Position numbers and translations under genes: made by a program. Below, in pieces: positions 1 through 11,887 of a DNA stretch of 64,000 nt (its first letter is position 1; every line of letters starts with the position of its first letter). The stretch covers positions 67,109,917 through 67,173,916 of the forward strand of contig CM049319.1 of the NCBI GenBank assembly GCA_026874595.1, read 5' to 3'. This DNA is from Sipunculus nudus. Its lineage: Eukaryota > Annelida > Sipuncula > Golfingiida > Sipunculidae. Below the pieces are notes generated by a model. That model searched no databases, was not told the DNA's origin, and saw nothing but the letters and a program-made list of their open reading frames with translations.

Positions 1-97
1 AAATTACTAAGTAATGAAAGGCCTCTGTAGCTCTTAGGATTGTCTGTTTGACCCATTTTATGTTTCGGATAAATAATAGCTCCTCTCCATTTTCTTG

Positions 98-114
98 GGT
101 ATTTATGGTCTCTT
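98..114. repeat. Target-site duplication, copy 1
   Basis: Identical 17 bp to 348-364, flanking the poly-A-tailed insertion. Confidence 0.85.
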
Positions 115-347
115 TTTTTTTAATAAATTTTATTGCTGAAAATCATACAATACACATGTCACACATAATTGTACAAATCACATCAAATACAATATAAACA
201 AATATATACAAAGCACATTGCCTGGATATTATTCCATCTATGTTAAAAATGCTTCCTTACTTTTCCCCATTTTTCTAAAAATTGAATATATAATAGCAAA
301 ACAGAAAAATAAGATTACTGCACATTTAGAAAAATGGGGAAAAGTAA
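115..347 (-). mobile_element. Retroposed 233-bp insertion (poly-A tail, 17-bp target-site duplication, 5' inversion)
   Basis: The RT frame of the host relic is interrupted here. The 17-bp sequence GGTATTTATGGTCTCTT occurs on both sides (98-114 and 348-364), and removing the insert plus one copy restores the RT reading frame. On the minus strand the insert ends with AATAAA (plus 129-134 as TTTATT) followed by a run of A, as expected of a reverse-transcribed polyadenylated RNA. The 5' end carries a 25-bp perfect inverted repeat (255-279 with 325-349), the pattern left by twin priming or template switching. The source RNA is not recognised; it could be a SINE, a LINE 3' end or an mRNA 3' end. 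Confidence 0.8.
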
Positions 348-364
348 GGTATTTATGGTCTCTT
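348..364. repeat. Target-site duplication, copy 2
   Basis: Identical 17 bp to 98-114, flanking the poly-A-tailed insertion. Confidence 0.85.
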
Positions 365-2003
365 GGTATTTTGTTATACAGTAAAGTTAAATATGGAACC
401 AGTACATTGCGAGCTGTTTTAAAATATTCTATTGGAATGCTATCATAGCCTGAGGATTCTCCAGCGGGCATTTCATTGATTGCATTGTGCACTTCTTGAT
501 CAGTTATCTCATAATTTAGATCTATAGGTTGGTTTCCTATACACTTAAAACAAAATGCATCGTGATCGAGAATAGCCTTTTCTATTATATTATCGTTTTT
601 TTCTGTGTTGTTTTTAGGTTTATGAAGCAGTCCTTCAAATAGTCTGAATAAGTCAGCTGCATTAATATCACACTGTCTTGTCTTATTTAAAACCTCTGAT
701 CATGTGCCAGAATTATTTAGGATTATTTTTAGACTTAAGAAGTTTAACTTTATTTAAATCTTTTTGTAACATTTTCTTTTGACTAATTATATATTTAAAT
801 TATTTATTAGCATCTAAAATTCCAGTCGATAAATTTTAAGAATTCCGCGCCTGTATTTATTCACCATACAATGCTTGTGGCTTTTAGTAATAACACTCTT
901 TTTCCCCCCACCGTACCGGTTGTATCTTGTTTGTCCGTTTGTTTCCCCTTTATTCATAATAAAGGCTGAATCAATTAGTATTTTTTTTCAAACGTTCCAT
1001 TGCTGTTTCTACGTTTAAATCCAATATTTAACAAAATGTTCGAAAGAGAATGCATTAGTAACACTTTGTAAATTACTAACATATTGCTGTTGGTGCTCTG
1101 CTTGATAAACTTAATGAATTGGTGCGTGTTGTGGTGCATGAAGGGCTCCAGGCAGGAGGAGTGATCTCCTTCGTTGTGTTGTATATACCACATGTCAACG
1201 GATAATGGCCAGAGTAACCTAGCGCCACAATCTCAAATGAGGTGACAAGTGAATATAGTACACTTGATACCATTGTATAATCCATACATTAGCCCCATTA
1301 TACGATATACAAGTTTATTCTCCGTTTTTATCCTTTTCGAAACGCCCATTTAAAAAATGTGCATCCAAGGTACAATATAAATTAATTGAAGTTCGACCAA
1401 ACCTATTTGGCTCACTCATCTGGTCTTTTGAGTTTAAGGGTATACAAAAAAACATCATATACGTGATTCGTATCTTCTGTATAATCATTATTTCCAACAA
1501 TGTAATCATTCAAATTGCCTGTCCTTGAATTAAAATCTCCAGCTAATATTAAAGAGAACTGGCCGTATACTGCAATTATATCTAATAAATAACTTTCCAA
1601 TATTGTTTTGCCCTTCGTCAAATCCCTATTAAAATACACAGAGGAACCATCTGGCGGTATATTAACAAAGGCTATCAGTTCCGAATACCTGTATTAAATA
1701 TATATTCATCTATTAATACAAATATTACATCTTCACTGTGTTCATAGATACTTTTGACATATTTTGTCATGTGATTTCCTATGTAAACATCCATGCCCCC
1801 TGAATATCGTCCATGTTTGATTTTTTAATGCGCATATTCTCATCAGCAGTATATACTCATTAAGCAGAGTAAAAAAATGATCACTTTTGTTAATCAAAGT
1901 TTACAAAGACCAATAATATCAAATTTGCCATGAACTCTAAGATTTTTCTTTCTCCCATCAAGCCTTCTAGTCCCTGTACATTCCAACTCACTAATGTGAT
2001 CAT

Positions 2004-2152
2004 TTCATTTAACTCATTTTTCATATTAATCCTTACATCAAAGATCTTTTCTTATGCCATTTCCCTCCAATGAGTGCGCAAGGGCAAGACTACTGCAAAT
2101 TGGGCTGCGGCCTCTCCCCTAGCTGTCAGAGGTAACTCGCCTGTTTCTGGCA
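2004..2152. other. Junction between the two oppositely oriented retroelement relics
   Basis: Between the minus-strand endonuclease start and the first plus-strand ORF1 ATG I see no motif. It probably holds the 5' untranslated parts of one or both elements. Confidence 0.4.
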
Positions 2153-3129
2153 ATGCGGTTTTCTGCGACACGCTTCGTCTTCGTCCAACCTGTAAATTTC
2201 AAATTGTAGTTTGATGTAACGCAGCATCGCGTAATTTCCGTCTTTTCTAGCTTGCTTAACGTAACAACAAACTGCCTTTCGTCATCACCAGTAAATGATC
2301 CACCCTCAACTCCAAAAATCAAGACCACTGCAACACAGACTACGCTGAATACCAGTACACCCATTACTCTTCTAAACTCCACACTATCAAATCCAACGAG
2401 TGAAGATTCGTCTGTAACAGCCTCAACTATCAGCTTCCGAGACGTAAACACGTATCCTAGCACAGACGCTTCCACAGAAGTACACAACGACTCCAATGTA
2501 AACCCAGCAACATGCCATGTAAACAGACCTCAGAAGAAATCAGGGAACTCTACGCCGAAGCCTTCACACGAACACAACACAAAACAAGGCCCTGCCAATC
2601 CTCTTACGTAACTGTCCTGGGGGACTCAATGACAAAGAACTTGAACTCTTCTGACCTCTCCGAGGAAACCAAAGTCAATGTGCATGTGGACTCAAGTGTG
2701 TTTACTTTTGATCATGCTATTGATAGGATCAAGCAAGTCAAATCTGACCATCTTCTCATACACATCGGTACAAATCATGTAAGCAAAGAAAATGCAGACA
2801 CTAGCATTCGTAAGTTCCGTAAGATTGTGCCAATTATAAAACAGAATCCTAGTATTAAGCACGTCACAATTAGCACAGTGATTAGCAGACCCTCTAAGAT
2901 ATACTCTAAAAGAATAAGACTTCTGAATGCCGCACTAGAAATCTACGCTGAAAAAAACGGATGGACTCTGCTAATGAATGATAACCTTGGTCCATTTACA
3001 CTAAAATCTGACAACCTCCATCTAAACAAGAAAGGCTCAAAGGCATTCCGTTCGAATATATGTGATGTAATCAAAATCGCAACCTCTCTTAAAAATTTTC
3101 ACAAGCAAGCAGTAATAGAATTAACATGA
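2153..3129 (+). pseudogene. Non-LTR retrotransposon ORF1 with SGNH/GDSL esterase domain (frameshifted)
   Basis: A likely start is the ATG at 2153, in the same frame as a Ser/Thr/Pro-rich stretch (2210-2611), but an in-frame TAG lies at 2207-2209. The frame changes between about 2540 and 2605, and the second half is open from 2512 to 3129. That half is an SGNH hydrolase: block I VTVLGDSM with the nucleophile Ser at 2626, block III HIGTNH near 2765, and block V DNLHLNKKG with Asp at 3010 and His at 3019. Esterase-type ORF1 proteins are known from CR1-group non-LTR elements, where they may help RNP or membrane interactions. All catalytic residues are present, but the N-terminal half is out of frame with them. 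The stop codon TGA overlaps the ORF2 ATG as ATGA (3126-3129). Confidence 0.85.
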
Positions 3130-4653
3130 ACAGTACCCCTTACAACGAGAGTTACTTACCTGGTCACAACAATGACGGGTTCATTCCCGATTATCAAAAC
3201 GCATGATGATGGTACCTCAATTGAAACACTCCTACAGTGTATCCGAAAGAAGAATGGCCTAACTATAATCCACTTAAATGTAAGAAGTCTTCCTCCCAAG
3301 TTCGACGAATTAGTGCTCCTCTTAAAGGTTGGTTAGGTCCATGTAGTATGTCTCACTGAGACTTGGTTGGACGATAGTATCGCAACCCGTGAAATCGAAA
3401 TCCCGGGGTATACTCTCTACCGAAAAGACCGAAATAGGCATGGTGGAGGTGTTGCCATTTATGTACAAAGTTCCTTGCAATCTACCGTATGTCCTTTTAT
3501 TTCTAATGATCATCTAGAAGTAATCTGGGTCCGAATTCAATGGAACAGACGTAACTCTCTGATCGGGTGTATATATAGACCGCCTCACTCTGACAAAAGT
3601 TATTTACAACTTCTCTTCGATAACATTAGCCTTGCTATGGCTAAACATGTTCATACAGTGATCATAGGCGATTTTAATATTGATTTTAATAACCCCAAAC
3701 CGTCTATAAATGTTGAGTTGGTGAATATGGCCACATCATACAACCTTCATCAACTTATAACCTCCCCAACTCGAGTCACCGCAACCTCATCCAGTACGAT
3801 AGATTTGATTTTTACAAATACACCCGGTATTCACTCATCATCCGGCGTTATTCCGTGGTCACTTAGCGATCATCATATTATTTTTACCCGGCTCTCAGGA
3901 GGCTGTTGCCAAAAAGGAACCAAATTTGTGAGAGTTAGGTCCTTTAAGAAATTTGATCCCCTTGCCTTCAAGCGGTCCATTCAGTCATCATTAACATTTC
4001 ACTGTCTTCCCGATGTAAATGATGTCATCTCAGCCTGGAATCTATGGCATGATGAATTTCTGACCATATGTAATAAACACGCATCTTTTAGAACGTTTAG
4101 AGTTAGAAATAATAGACACAATCCCTGGATGTCACCTGATATCCAGCGTCTAATATATAACCGAGAACGCATTCGTAAATCTGCTGTGTCAAATAATGAT
4201 CCACAGCTGTGGGCACAGTTCAGGCGGTTACGTAATCGGGTCACTTGCATGATCCGTCAACTGAAACGTTCCTATTATAGACACAAGGCACAGTCATCAA
4301 AATCTCCCAAGGAGATTTGGCAGTCTTTAAAACACGTGATCAATCCAGTTAGACGGGGTCAAGATAGTCCAGATCTAACTGCGGATGACCTGAATGACTT
4401 CTTTGCCTCAGTTGGAAAAACTTTAACTAAAGCATTTACCAAAGATGTTGTGCAGGACCAACCTGATTTTACTGATTCTCGGTTTTCAATCCCTCAAATG
4501 AGCCAACAGGATGTCGTGAAACTTCTAGTCGCATTTAAGAATAAACACGGAATCGATGTCCTCAATATGCCGGGGTTCTTACTTGGAGAGGCCGCGGTCA
4601 TCTTAGCGCCATCGCTGACACATATTCTTAACTTATCACTCAGTACAGGAATA
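3126..4653 (+). pseudogene. Non-LTR retrotransposon ORF2, 5' part: APE endonuclease and start of RT, cut by giant insertion
   Basis: ORF2 starts at the ATG overlapping the ORF1 stop. A frameshift near 3200 and a TAG at 3334-3336 interrupt its first 70 codons; downstream it is open to 4668. Endonuclease motifs appear in order: HLNVRSL (Asn at 3277), LTETWLDDS (Glu at 3358), GDFNID (3667-3684), STIDLIFTN and SLSDHH (3862-3876). A basic linker follows, then the RT N-terminus with FASVGK, FKNKHGID and APSLTHILNLSLSTGI. Translation runs five codons into foreign sequence after 4653 and stops (TAA at 4666-4668). The Ile codon ATA at 4651-4653 is the last retroelement codon, and the next expected codon (GTT, Val) is at 63743. 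The endonuclease, RT architecture and esterase ORF1 together suggest a CR1/L2-like element. Confidence 0.93.
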
Positions 4654-4664
4654 CCCTGCAAACA
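4652..4664 (+). repeat. Left TA duplication and terminal inverted repeat of giant element
   Basis: TA followed by CCCTGCAAACA; exact reverse complement of the right end. Confidence 0.88.
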
Positions 4665-4679
4665 ATAATGCGTTCTAAA

Positions 4680-6935
4680 AACGTCCTTACAACGTTTAAG
4701 TTAGGTTCGGATAACATTATTTTGAAACGTTCTGTGCACGCAAAAATGTATGGTTTTATGTACGGACTGTGAACGTAAAATGAGACGTTCGTTGCCGTTG
4801 TTTTTATTACGTGTTTGCAACGTTTTATCAAGTCGTTGTAGTTATGTTAAGAATACGTCTAATAAACGTTTGCTCCTAGTACAATGCTAACGTGTAAGCA
4901 ACATTTCTGTTAAAACGTTCTGTGCACGCAAAAATGTATGGTTTTATGTACGGTTTGTGAACGTAAAATCAAACGTTCGTTGTCGTAGTTTTTATAACGT
5001 GTTTGCAACGGTCATCAAGTCGTTGTAGTAATGTTAGGAAAACGTCTGATAAACGTTCGCTATTAGTATAATGCCAACGTGTAAGCAACATTTCTGTTAA
5101 AACGTTCTGTGCACGCAAAAATGTATGGTTTTATGTACGGACTTTGAACATAAAATCAAACGTTCGTTGTCGTAGTTTTTATAACGTGTTTGCAACGGTC
5201 ATCAAGTCGTTGTAATTATGTTAAGAATACGCCTTATAAACGTTTGCTATAAGTATAATGCTAATGTCTAAGCAATATTTCTGTTAAAACGTTCTGTGCA
5301 CGCAAAAATGTATGGTTTTATGTACGGACTGTGAACGTAAAATCAAACGTTCGTTGTCGTTGTTTTTATTACGTGTTTACAACGGTCATCAAGTCGTTGT
5401 AGTAATGTTAGGAAAACGTCTCAAAAACGTTTGCTCCTAGTACAATGCTAATGTGTAAGCAACATTTCTGTTAAAACGTTTTGTGCACGCAAAAATGTAT
5501 GGTTTTATGTACGGTCTGTGAACGTAAAATCAAACGTTCGTTGTCGTAGTTTTTATAACGTGTTTGCAACGGTCATCAAGTCGTTGTAGTAATGTTAGGA
5601 AAACGTCTGATAAACGTTCGCTATTAGTATAATGCTAACGTGTAAGCAACATTTCTGTTAAAACGTTCTGTGCACGCAAAAATGTATGGTTTTGTGTACG
5701 GACTTTGAACATAAAATCAAACGTTCGTTTTCGTGGTTTTCAGTACGTGTTTGCAACGGTCATCAAGTCGTTGTAATTATGTTAAGAATACGCCTTAGAA
5801 AAATTTGCTATAAGTATAATGCTAATGTGTAAGCAACATTTATGTTAAAACGTTCTGTGCACGCAAAAATGTATGGTTTTATGTACGGACTGTGAACGTA
5901 AAATCAAACGTTCGTTGTCGTTTTTATTACGTGTTTGCGACGTTCATCAAGTCGTTGTAGTAATGTTAGGAAAACGTCTCATAAACGTTTGCTGTTAGTA
6001 TAATGCTAACGTGTAAGCAACATTTCTGTTAAAACGTTCTGTGCACGCAAAAATGTATGGTTTTGTGTACGGACTTTGAACATAAAATAAAACGTTTGTT
6101 GTCGTTGTCTTTATTACGTTTTTGCAACGTTTCATCAAGTCGTTGTAGTTACGTTAAGAATACGTGTCATAAACGTTTGGTCTTTGTATAATGCTAACGT
6201 GTAGGAAACATTTCCCTTAAAACGTTCTGTGCACGCAAAAATGTATGGTTTTATGTACCGACTTTGAACGCGAAGCCAAACGTTCTTTGTTGCGTTTTTA
6301 TAACGTGTCCGCAATGTTTCATATAATCGTTGCAGTAATGTTGGGAATACGTCTAACCAACGTTTGCTCTTATTTATAATGATAACATGTAAGCAACGTT
6401 TCTGTTAAAACGTTCTTAGCACATACAAATGTATGTTTTTTTTGTACGGACTTTGAATGTAAAACCAAACGTCCTTTGTCATCGTTTTTATTACGTGCCT
6501 GCAATGTTTCATTAAATCATTGTAGTTATGTTTGGAATACGTCTCACCGACGTTTGTTCTTAGGTATAATGATAACATGTTAGAAACGTTTCTGTTAGAA
6601 CGTTCTTAGCACATACTAATGTATGGTTTTATGTACGGACTTTGATCGTAAACCCTAACGTTCTTCATAGTTTTTATTTCTTGTATGAAAAGTTTCACTT
6701 TATCTTTGTAGATACGCTGGGAATGTCTCATACATATTTGCTCTTAGTTTAATAAAGTGTGAGCAACATTTTTGATAACGTTCTTTGGTCACATAAATGT
6801 GGTTTTATCTACGGTATATTTAACGTAAGATAACACCTTCTTTGTCGACGATTTTCTCATGAATCTACAACGTTTCACCATGTTGTTGCAGTTACGTTGG
6901 GAATACATCTCATCAATGTTTGCTCCTAAGTATAA
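4680..6935 (+). repeat. Left subterminal satellite, about 12 units of 187 bp, ACGTT-rich
   Basis: The marker ACGTTCTGTGCACG recurs at 4727, 4915, 5102, 5289, 5476, 5663, 5850, 6034 and 6222, and in degenerate form at 6410, 6600 and 6778, giving a period of 184-190 bp (178 for the last). Each unit holds several AACGTT/ACGTTY words and a CAAAAATGTATGGTTTTATG core. Units near the terminus are almost identical; units from about 6200 inward are increasingly divergent and the array fades out near 6935. Confidence 0.92.
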
Positions 6936-7696
6936 TGATAACATATTAACGATATTCTTAAAACATAAAAAATGTATTGCTAAGGTACAAAAATACCGGA
7001 AATGGGGAAAGTGCTCAATGCCTGTATACTCGATTTATCCTAATATTTGTTCACTGGAGAAAGTCCATTGAAAAATTGTCTATATCAAGTTAACATTAAT
7101 TCTGTTAAACGGTTTCGAGTATTTTAACCAATATCTTGATGATTCAACAAGTTATCAACATGTTGACAATTCTTATGATCTGTCACCGACCGTGTGAACC
7201 GGCATGATTAATCCACATACATTAATACATTTTAAAAGAAAGTACATTGTACTTTATTTATACAGCACAGAGTAGGCTTTCATATAACTGGCAATACTTC
7301 AGTTTCTGGTTAGACCGCAGGTGTATTTTCCATTTCAGTCTGTGGAAGACATTTTCAATGAAGTGTTAAAATTGATGAGTGCATGTGCATAGCTTTAATC
7401 ATAAATCTGACCATGACACTGGTTTCCAGTCATATCTATTGTTTTCCGGCAAAAAATAGGAGATCATCCATTTGTCAAATCCATTTACCAACAGAAAGGT
7501 ACCAACCAAACGTTCTCTTCATGTATTCAACAAAATACTAAAAGACATTAAAATTATTTATTTATTTTACAACAGAGTCAGAGTACTTGTAGTACTCTCA
7601 GAGTTCAAGTATTTCTGTGTGATACCACTCTTGGTCCCTCTCAGCCTTTCTTCTTTCAGGTTTTACACGGCCTGTAAAAGAAAAGTAAGTTAATTG

Positions 7697-7758
<62 letters not shown>

Positions 7759-9364
7759 ATATATATATAAATGTTCAATTACTTTAAATCGACTTCATCT
7801 ATTTTGTATTCAGTAATTTCATAAGAGCATTGTTAAAGTTGCTCGTACTCTTCAAGTACTGGGAACAATACAAATCCTATTTTTATATATATTTATAGTC
7901 CAATACTTATTTAATGGCAGGAAAACATAGCATTCCTGCAAACTGTCTTACAGGACCCCCTTCCCCTTTATTCATGCATAACGACATACAGCGAACAACT
8001 ATAGGTGTTTCTACACTGCAAAAGTCACCCAGGCATCATTCCAGCTGACTGATATATTGGTACTGGCTACAATATTTGTTGTACTGGTTGTCTTGAGGAA
8101 CTCTACAAATTCTGTAAAATAAGCCAAAAAGGCCATAGTGACCTTATCACCCATGTGGTGATCCAATGATTACAATTAGTGCCCTGCAATACATCCAAAT
8201 TCCACAGGTTGAGTGAATGAAAATTTGTAACAGAAATTTAAACACATGGATCTCAACTTGTAATTAATGGATTAGTAATTTCAATAAATGAGTTAATACT
8301 ATTCTGTCCAAAAAGTGTGAAATGGGCAAAATGATAATTTAAAAAAAATTGATATGGTCAATCTCTACCCAGGTCTGAAAAAAGAATGTCCGAGGTTAAA
8401 ACCCATTGATTAACCATTAAGTACTATATAATATATGCTGAAACTTCAATTGCTTTTTCCGTTTGTGTTTTTTACAAAACAAATGACGCTCATGGTTCAT
8501 GACACTCAGCATGATGACATGCTGACAATATGTCCATGCACAGGCAACAAATTAAGATAATATAGGTGGTATCATCATTCATGCATATTAGCATAAGTTC
8601 ATCAAGACTCATTAGCACACCAAATTTGATAAAAATCCATCCAGCCATTTATGAGGAATCCGGCAATTTGTGTGTAATTTGTATTATTTCTGGGTGCTCA
8701 AACATGCTCCGCAACTCTTCACAGTGACCTGATATTAGCATGACGCTACATCCCCATTAAAAATCTTGGACAAAATTCTGGGTTCCTCCCACCCTACTGC
8801 TACTTAATAGGCCATCATTGAAGTAATCAGTTGATACAGACCTGATCAGCAGTGTGATAATGATCCCAGTGGGGAGCCATTAATCACTGCCGAACTACTT
8901 TTTTTGGTTTGGGGTGGGGGGTTGAAAGGGACAGGGAGAAAAGCTTGTCAATTTTGCTTCATAAAGTTTTATGGAATACAAATGGGGGAAAATATTTTTG
9001 ATCAAGACATGCTCAGGAGTCACAGAGTTTATTGTTTAGAGCAAGGGAAATAGAATGTGTTCCTAAAAGAAACAGTGTGGGTATCTAGATAGTGTAGAAA
9101 AACATGACTACATGGGACAATTATGATTGCACAAACTGGTCCCACAAATCATGCCAAACAGTGACAACTTTTGGAAAGAGGAAATACTGTGCACAATGCT
9201 TGAAATGACTTGGATCATGTTTACGACACGTGGTTGCATTTTTAAATCAATGTCAACCCAATATGCATGGTATAGGTAGACTACAATGAGACCTAAATTA
9301 TTTAGGTATGTTCGGTATAGAGACTTAATTTGGATCTATAATGTCCTCAGTCAGCTTTATTTCC
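6936..9364. other. AT-rich sequence without recognised genes
   Basis: Apart from the (AT)n tract I find no supported gene or repeat. Short open frames (for example 7472-7693) show no family motif and are judged accidental. Confidence 0.5.
7699..7769. repeat. (AT)n microsatellite
   Basis: About 70 bp of nearly pure AT dinucleotide. Confidence 0.95.
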
Positions 9365-9571
9365 CAGGAGCGGATCAATGGGGAGGGTCCAGGGGGGCCC
9401 GGGGACCCCCCCCCCCCTTTTTCAGCCATCGCAACCTTTTTTTAAGGGTTTCTGACCTATTTTTGCGGCCTGGACCCCCCTTTTTCGAACCTGGGGACCT
9501 TTTTTTTAGCTTTTGTCATTTGTCCTCTTGTGTTGGACCCCTCCTTTTCCTAAATCCTGGATCCGCCCCTG
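9365..9571. mobile_element. hAT-like MITE with CAGGRGCGGATC ends
   Basis: The left end CAGGAGCGGATC and the right end GATCCGCCCCTG are imperfect inverted repeats. The interior is G/C- and C/T-tract rich (GGGGGGCCCGGGGACCC). Elements starting CAGGGGCGGATCC are common hAT-type MITEs in marine invertebrates (from memory). I do not see a clean 8-bp target duplication, so boundaries may be off by a few bases. The 97-codon open frame across it is low-complexity and not a gene. Confidence 0.55.
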
Positions 9572-10585
9572 TTTCTTAGGTAAGAAGGAGGAGATTATGA
9601 TACAGGCAGGACCATAATGGATTATAGGGAGTTTATGTTGATATGGCATCAGATGAAGTATTAATAGTAAAACTATAGTGTTTTGTAGTTGTATTTTTGT
9701 ATGTTTGTGTCTGAATTATGAGAATGAAAGCGAGGTAGTTAATGTTTAAGTTAGTACTTTGCAATGATGCAACAAATATATTCTAATTATGAGTTGTCTC
9801 AATGATATTAACTGATTATGTGTGTAAGCTGACACTTTATAAATGAATTTATAATAATAGTCAACGCAAAGTGCTGTGTTAATTCAAACAACAATGTTGT
9901 TCTTTATTTCTTTTAAACTATATTTATCGCAATTTTAGAAGTTTTCATCCTATATCCCTGATTTCAAAAGTGCTAGAATATAGTACATAGTGTTTTACTG
10001 TATAATAATTTTAGGTTTACACTTTACAAATGTACTTAGCTTATCAATTTCATATAGTATTGATTTTTTACGAGCCAATGTTTATCAGCTGAATAATTAT
10101 ATGCACAAGATACATACTTATTTATTAAAGGGTGTGCTATCATGATTCTTTAGGTCTTTAGTGAAAAGTGATGCTCTTATGTATTAAAATATTTTAAAGT
10201 AAATTTATAACAATTCTGTAAGTTCTAGATCTTTGCAAGTGCTTGAATATAATATCTGTGACAGTGCTTCAATGTAGTTATAACTATTTTTCTGTGAGAT
10301 TTATGTATATTTATGTATTAATGTGTGTCTGCCTCATGATTGTGAATTATGACTATTAAAATGGTTTCGTTCAGTGTTAAGGGTGCCCAATCCCCTATAA
10401 AGCATGTTGAATTTACATGAAAAATAGCTTCCTCCCTTTAAAATAATTGTATTACATGTTCCCCCTGCCCTGAGACCATTTGCCTAAAAACAGTGGACTG
10501 GGCGCGATCGAAGGTATCAACAAGAACATAGTGCGTTGAACTCTGTGCATAGCTGAGCCACGGCTTTCTCAGGAGAACTTTTGAG
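9572..10585. other. AT-rich sequence, nothing recognised
   Basis: No open frame with family motifs and no clear repeat structure. Confidence 0.5.
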
Positions 10586-11330
10586 AAACCCTCAGAATGT
10601 CAAGTAAGAAGATTCTATGTCCAATGGTTATGAATTGTGCCCTGCTTTGGTATCAAATTTTCAATTATTCTGGGGTGAGCTTATAAGCCCCAAAGCAAGG
10701 AGAATATATGTAACTGAGACCTAATTTCTAGTTTGCAAGAAGAGTTTTTCATCAACCTCCCTGGATTTCAAGTAAGAAGATTCTAGGACCAACGGTTACG
10801 ATTTGTGCCCTGTTAACGGATGACCACATGTTTAAAGGTGTCAAAATAGAGAAAAAATGTGTTAAATTTGAAAAAAAAATACAAGTGGCGCCACCAGTCT
10901 GCAGGAAATGATGAAACACTCCATGTTCAATATGCATGCAAAGAATCATGGTGATCAATGCAATAGTTGTTCAGATACTGGTGCTTTTGTATCAAATTTT
11001 TAATATTCTGGGGGTGCTTCTGACCTGGGCATAGCTCATAGGATATGGACAACAGTGACCTAGTTTCAGGTTTCAAAGGAGACTTTTCATGGACTTCCCA
11101 GGATGTCAAGTAAAATATTCTAGTTCAAGTAGTTATGATTTGTGCCCTGTTGACAGATGACTGCATCTTTAAATAAACAGTTGAAACACTCCATGATGAA
11201 GATGCATGCACAGAATCATGGTGATCAATGCATTAGTGTTCAGATACTGGAGCTTTTGTATCACATTTTTTTATTATTCGGGGGGGGGGGGGGGTTATTA
11301 TTCCTCATGACCTCAGATTCAATAAAGTTC
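10586..11330 (+). repeat. Diverged tandem repeat, roughly 200-350-bp units
   Basis: The phrases TCAAGTAAGAAGATTCTA and GGTTAYGATTTGTGCCCTG recur near 10599, 10768 and 11106, with a shared tail (GAATCATGGTGATCAATGCA) near 10944 and 11213. A related fragment occurs at about 24590-24640, so this is also a dispersed family. A G-run follows at 11280-11294. Confidence 0.6.
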
Positions 11331-11887
11331 TTACATAAGTAAGTAAAGTATAAAATCCATGTCAACCCAAACTGGAGTTACCATCCAGAAACAAATTTTT
11401 GGAAGGACAAACATGGTGATTACTGTAGGGCAGCCAGATGAAACCAAAGTTACTGTAATTATTGACCTGATTGTGTCAATACATTTTTTATTTTCAAAAT
11501 AAAAGAAATGCATTAAAAACAAAAAAAAATACAGGCGGCAACACCTGTCCTCAGTAGAGGAAGAAACAGTCAAGATAAACATCTCTCAGCTGAGTTTTGG
11601 AAAATTATTTCTTTGGGGTTTTTTTCATATATATTAGCATTTGTAAAACTAAGAGGAAAAGGCCCTGCTAAGATGAAACCTTATAAATTATAGAATATGG
11701 ACATGAGCAAAGCATAATAATAAACATTAATTTTTCAACTGAGATAAAATGCTGTAAAAATTTGGTATAAATTGCATATGCACTGTTTAATAAATGAAAC
11801 TTGAGGCTTGAAACCATTAAATGATGCAACAAGGAATAAATAGGCCTAAGTGTTATATGAAAGGATACAGTTCATAGACAAACAATT

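Larger units (their letters stand above)
1..2003 (-). pseudogene. Decayed non-LTR retrotransposon pol (endonuclease + reverse transcriptase), 3' part beyond window
   Basis: Read on the minus strand, this is a broken ORF2-type polyprotein. The endonuclease begins near 2003 with MITLVSWNVQG, the usual start of an APE-type endonuclease. A GDFNSRTG motif (catalytic Asp/Asn) lies in 1412-1639, followed by RFGRTSINLYCTLDAHFLNGR and, after a frame change, a degenerate SGHYPL (normally SDHxP) near 1190. The RT N-terminus is at about 700-240, with AINEMPAGESSGYDSIPIEYFK, and continues at 97-1 with YPRKWRGAIIYPKHKMGQ and SYRGLSLLSN. At least three frameshifts or stops break it, so it cannot encode a working protein. 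The family assignment rests on these motifs in the right order; I do not assign a clade. The rest of the RT would lie left of the window. Confidence 0.85.

Noticed and set aside
3999-4250. Minus-strand 83-codon frame
   Set aside because: Shadow of the ORF2 coding sequence on the other strand.
9286-9579. 97-codon Pro/Phe/Gly-rich frame
   Set aside because: It is the translation of C/T and G tracts inside a hAT-like MITE.
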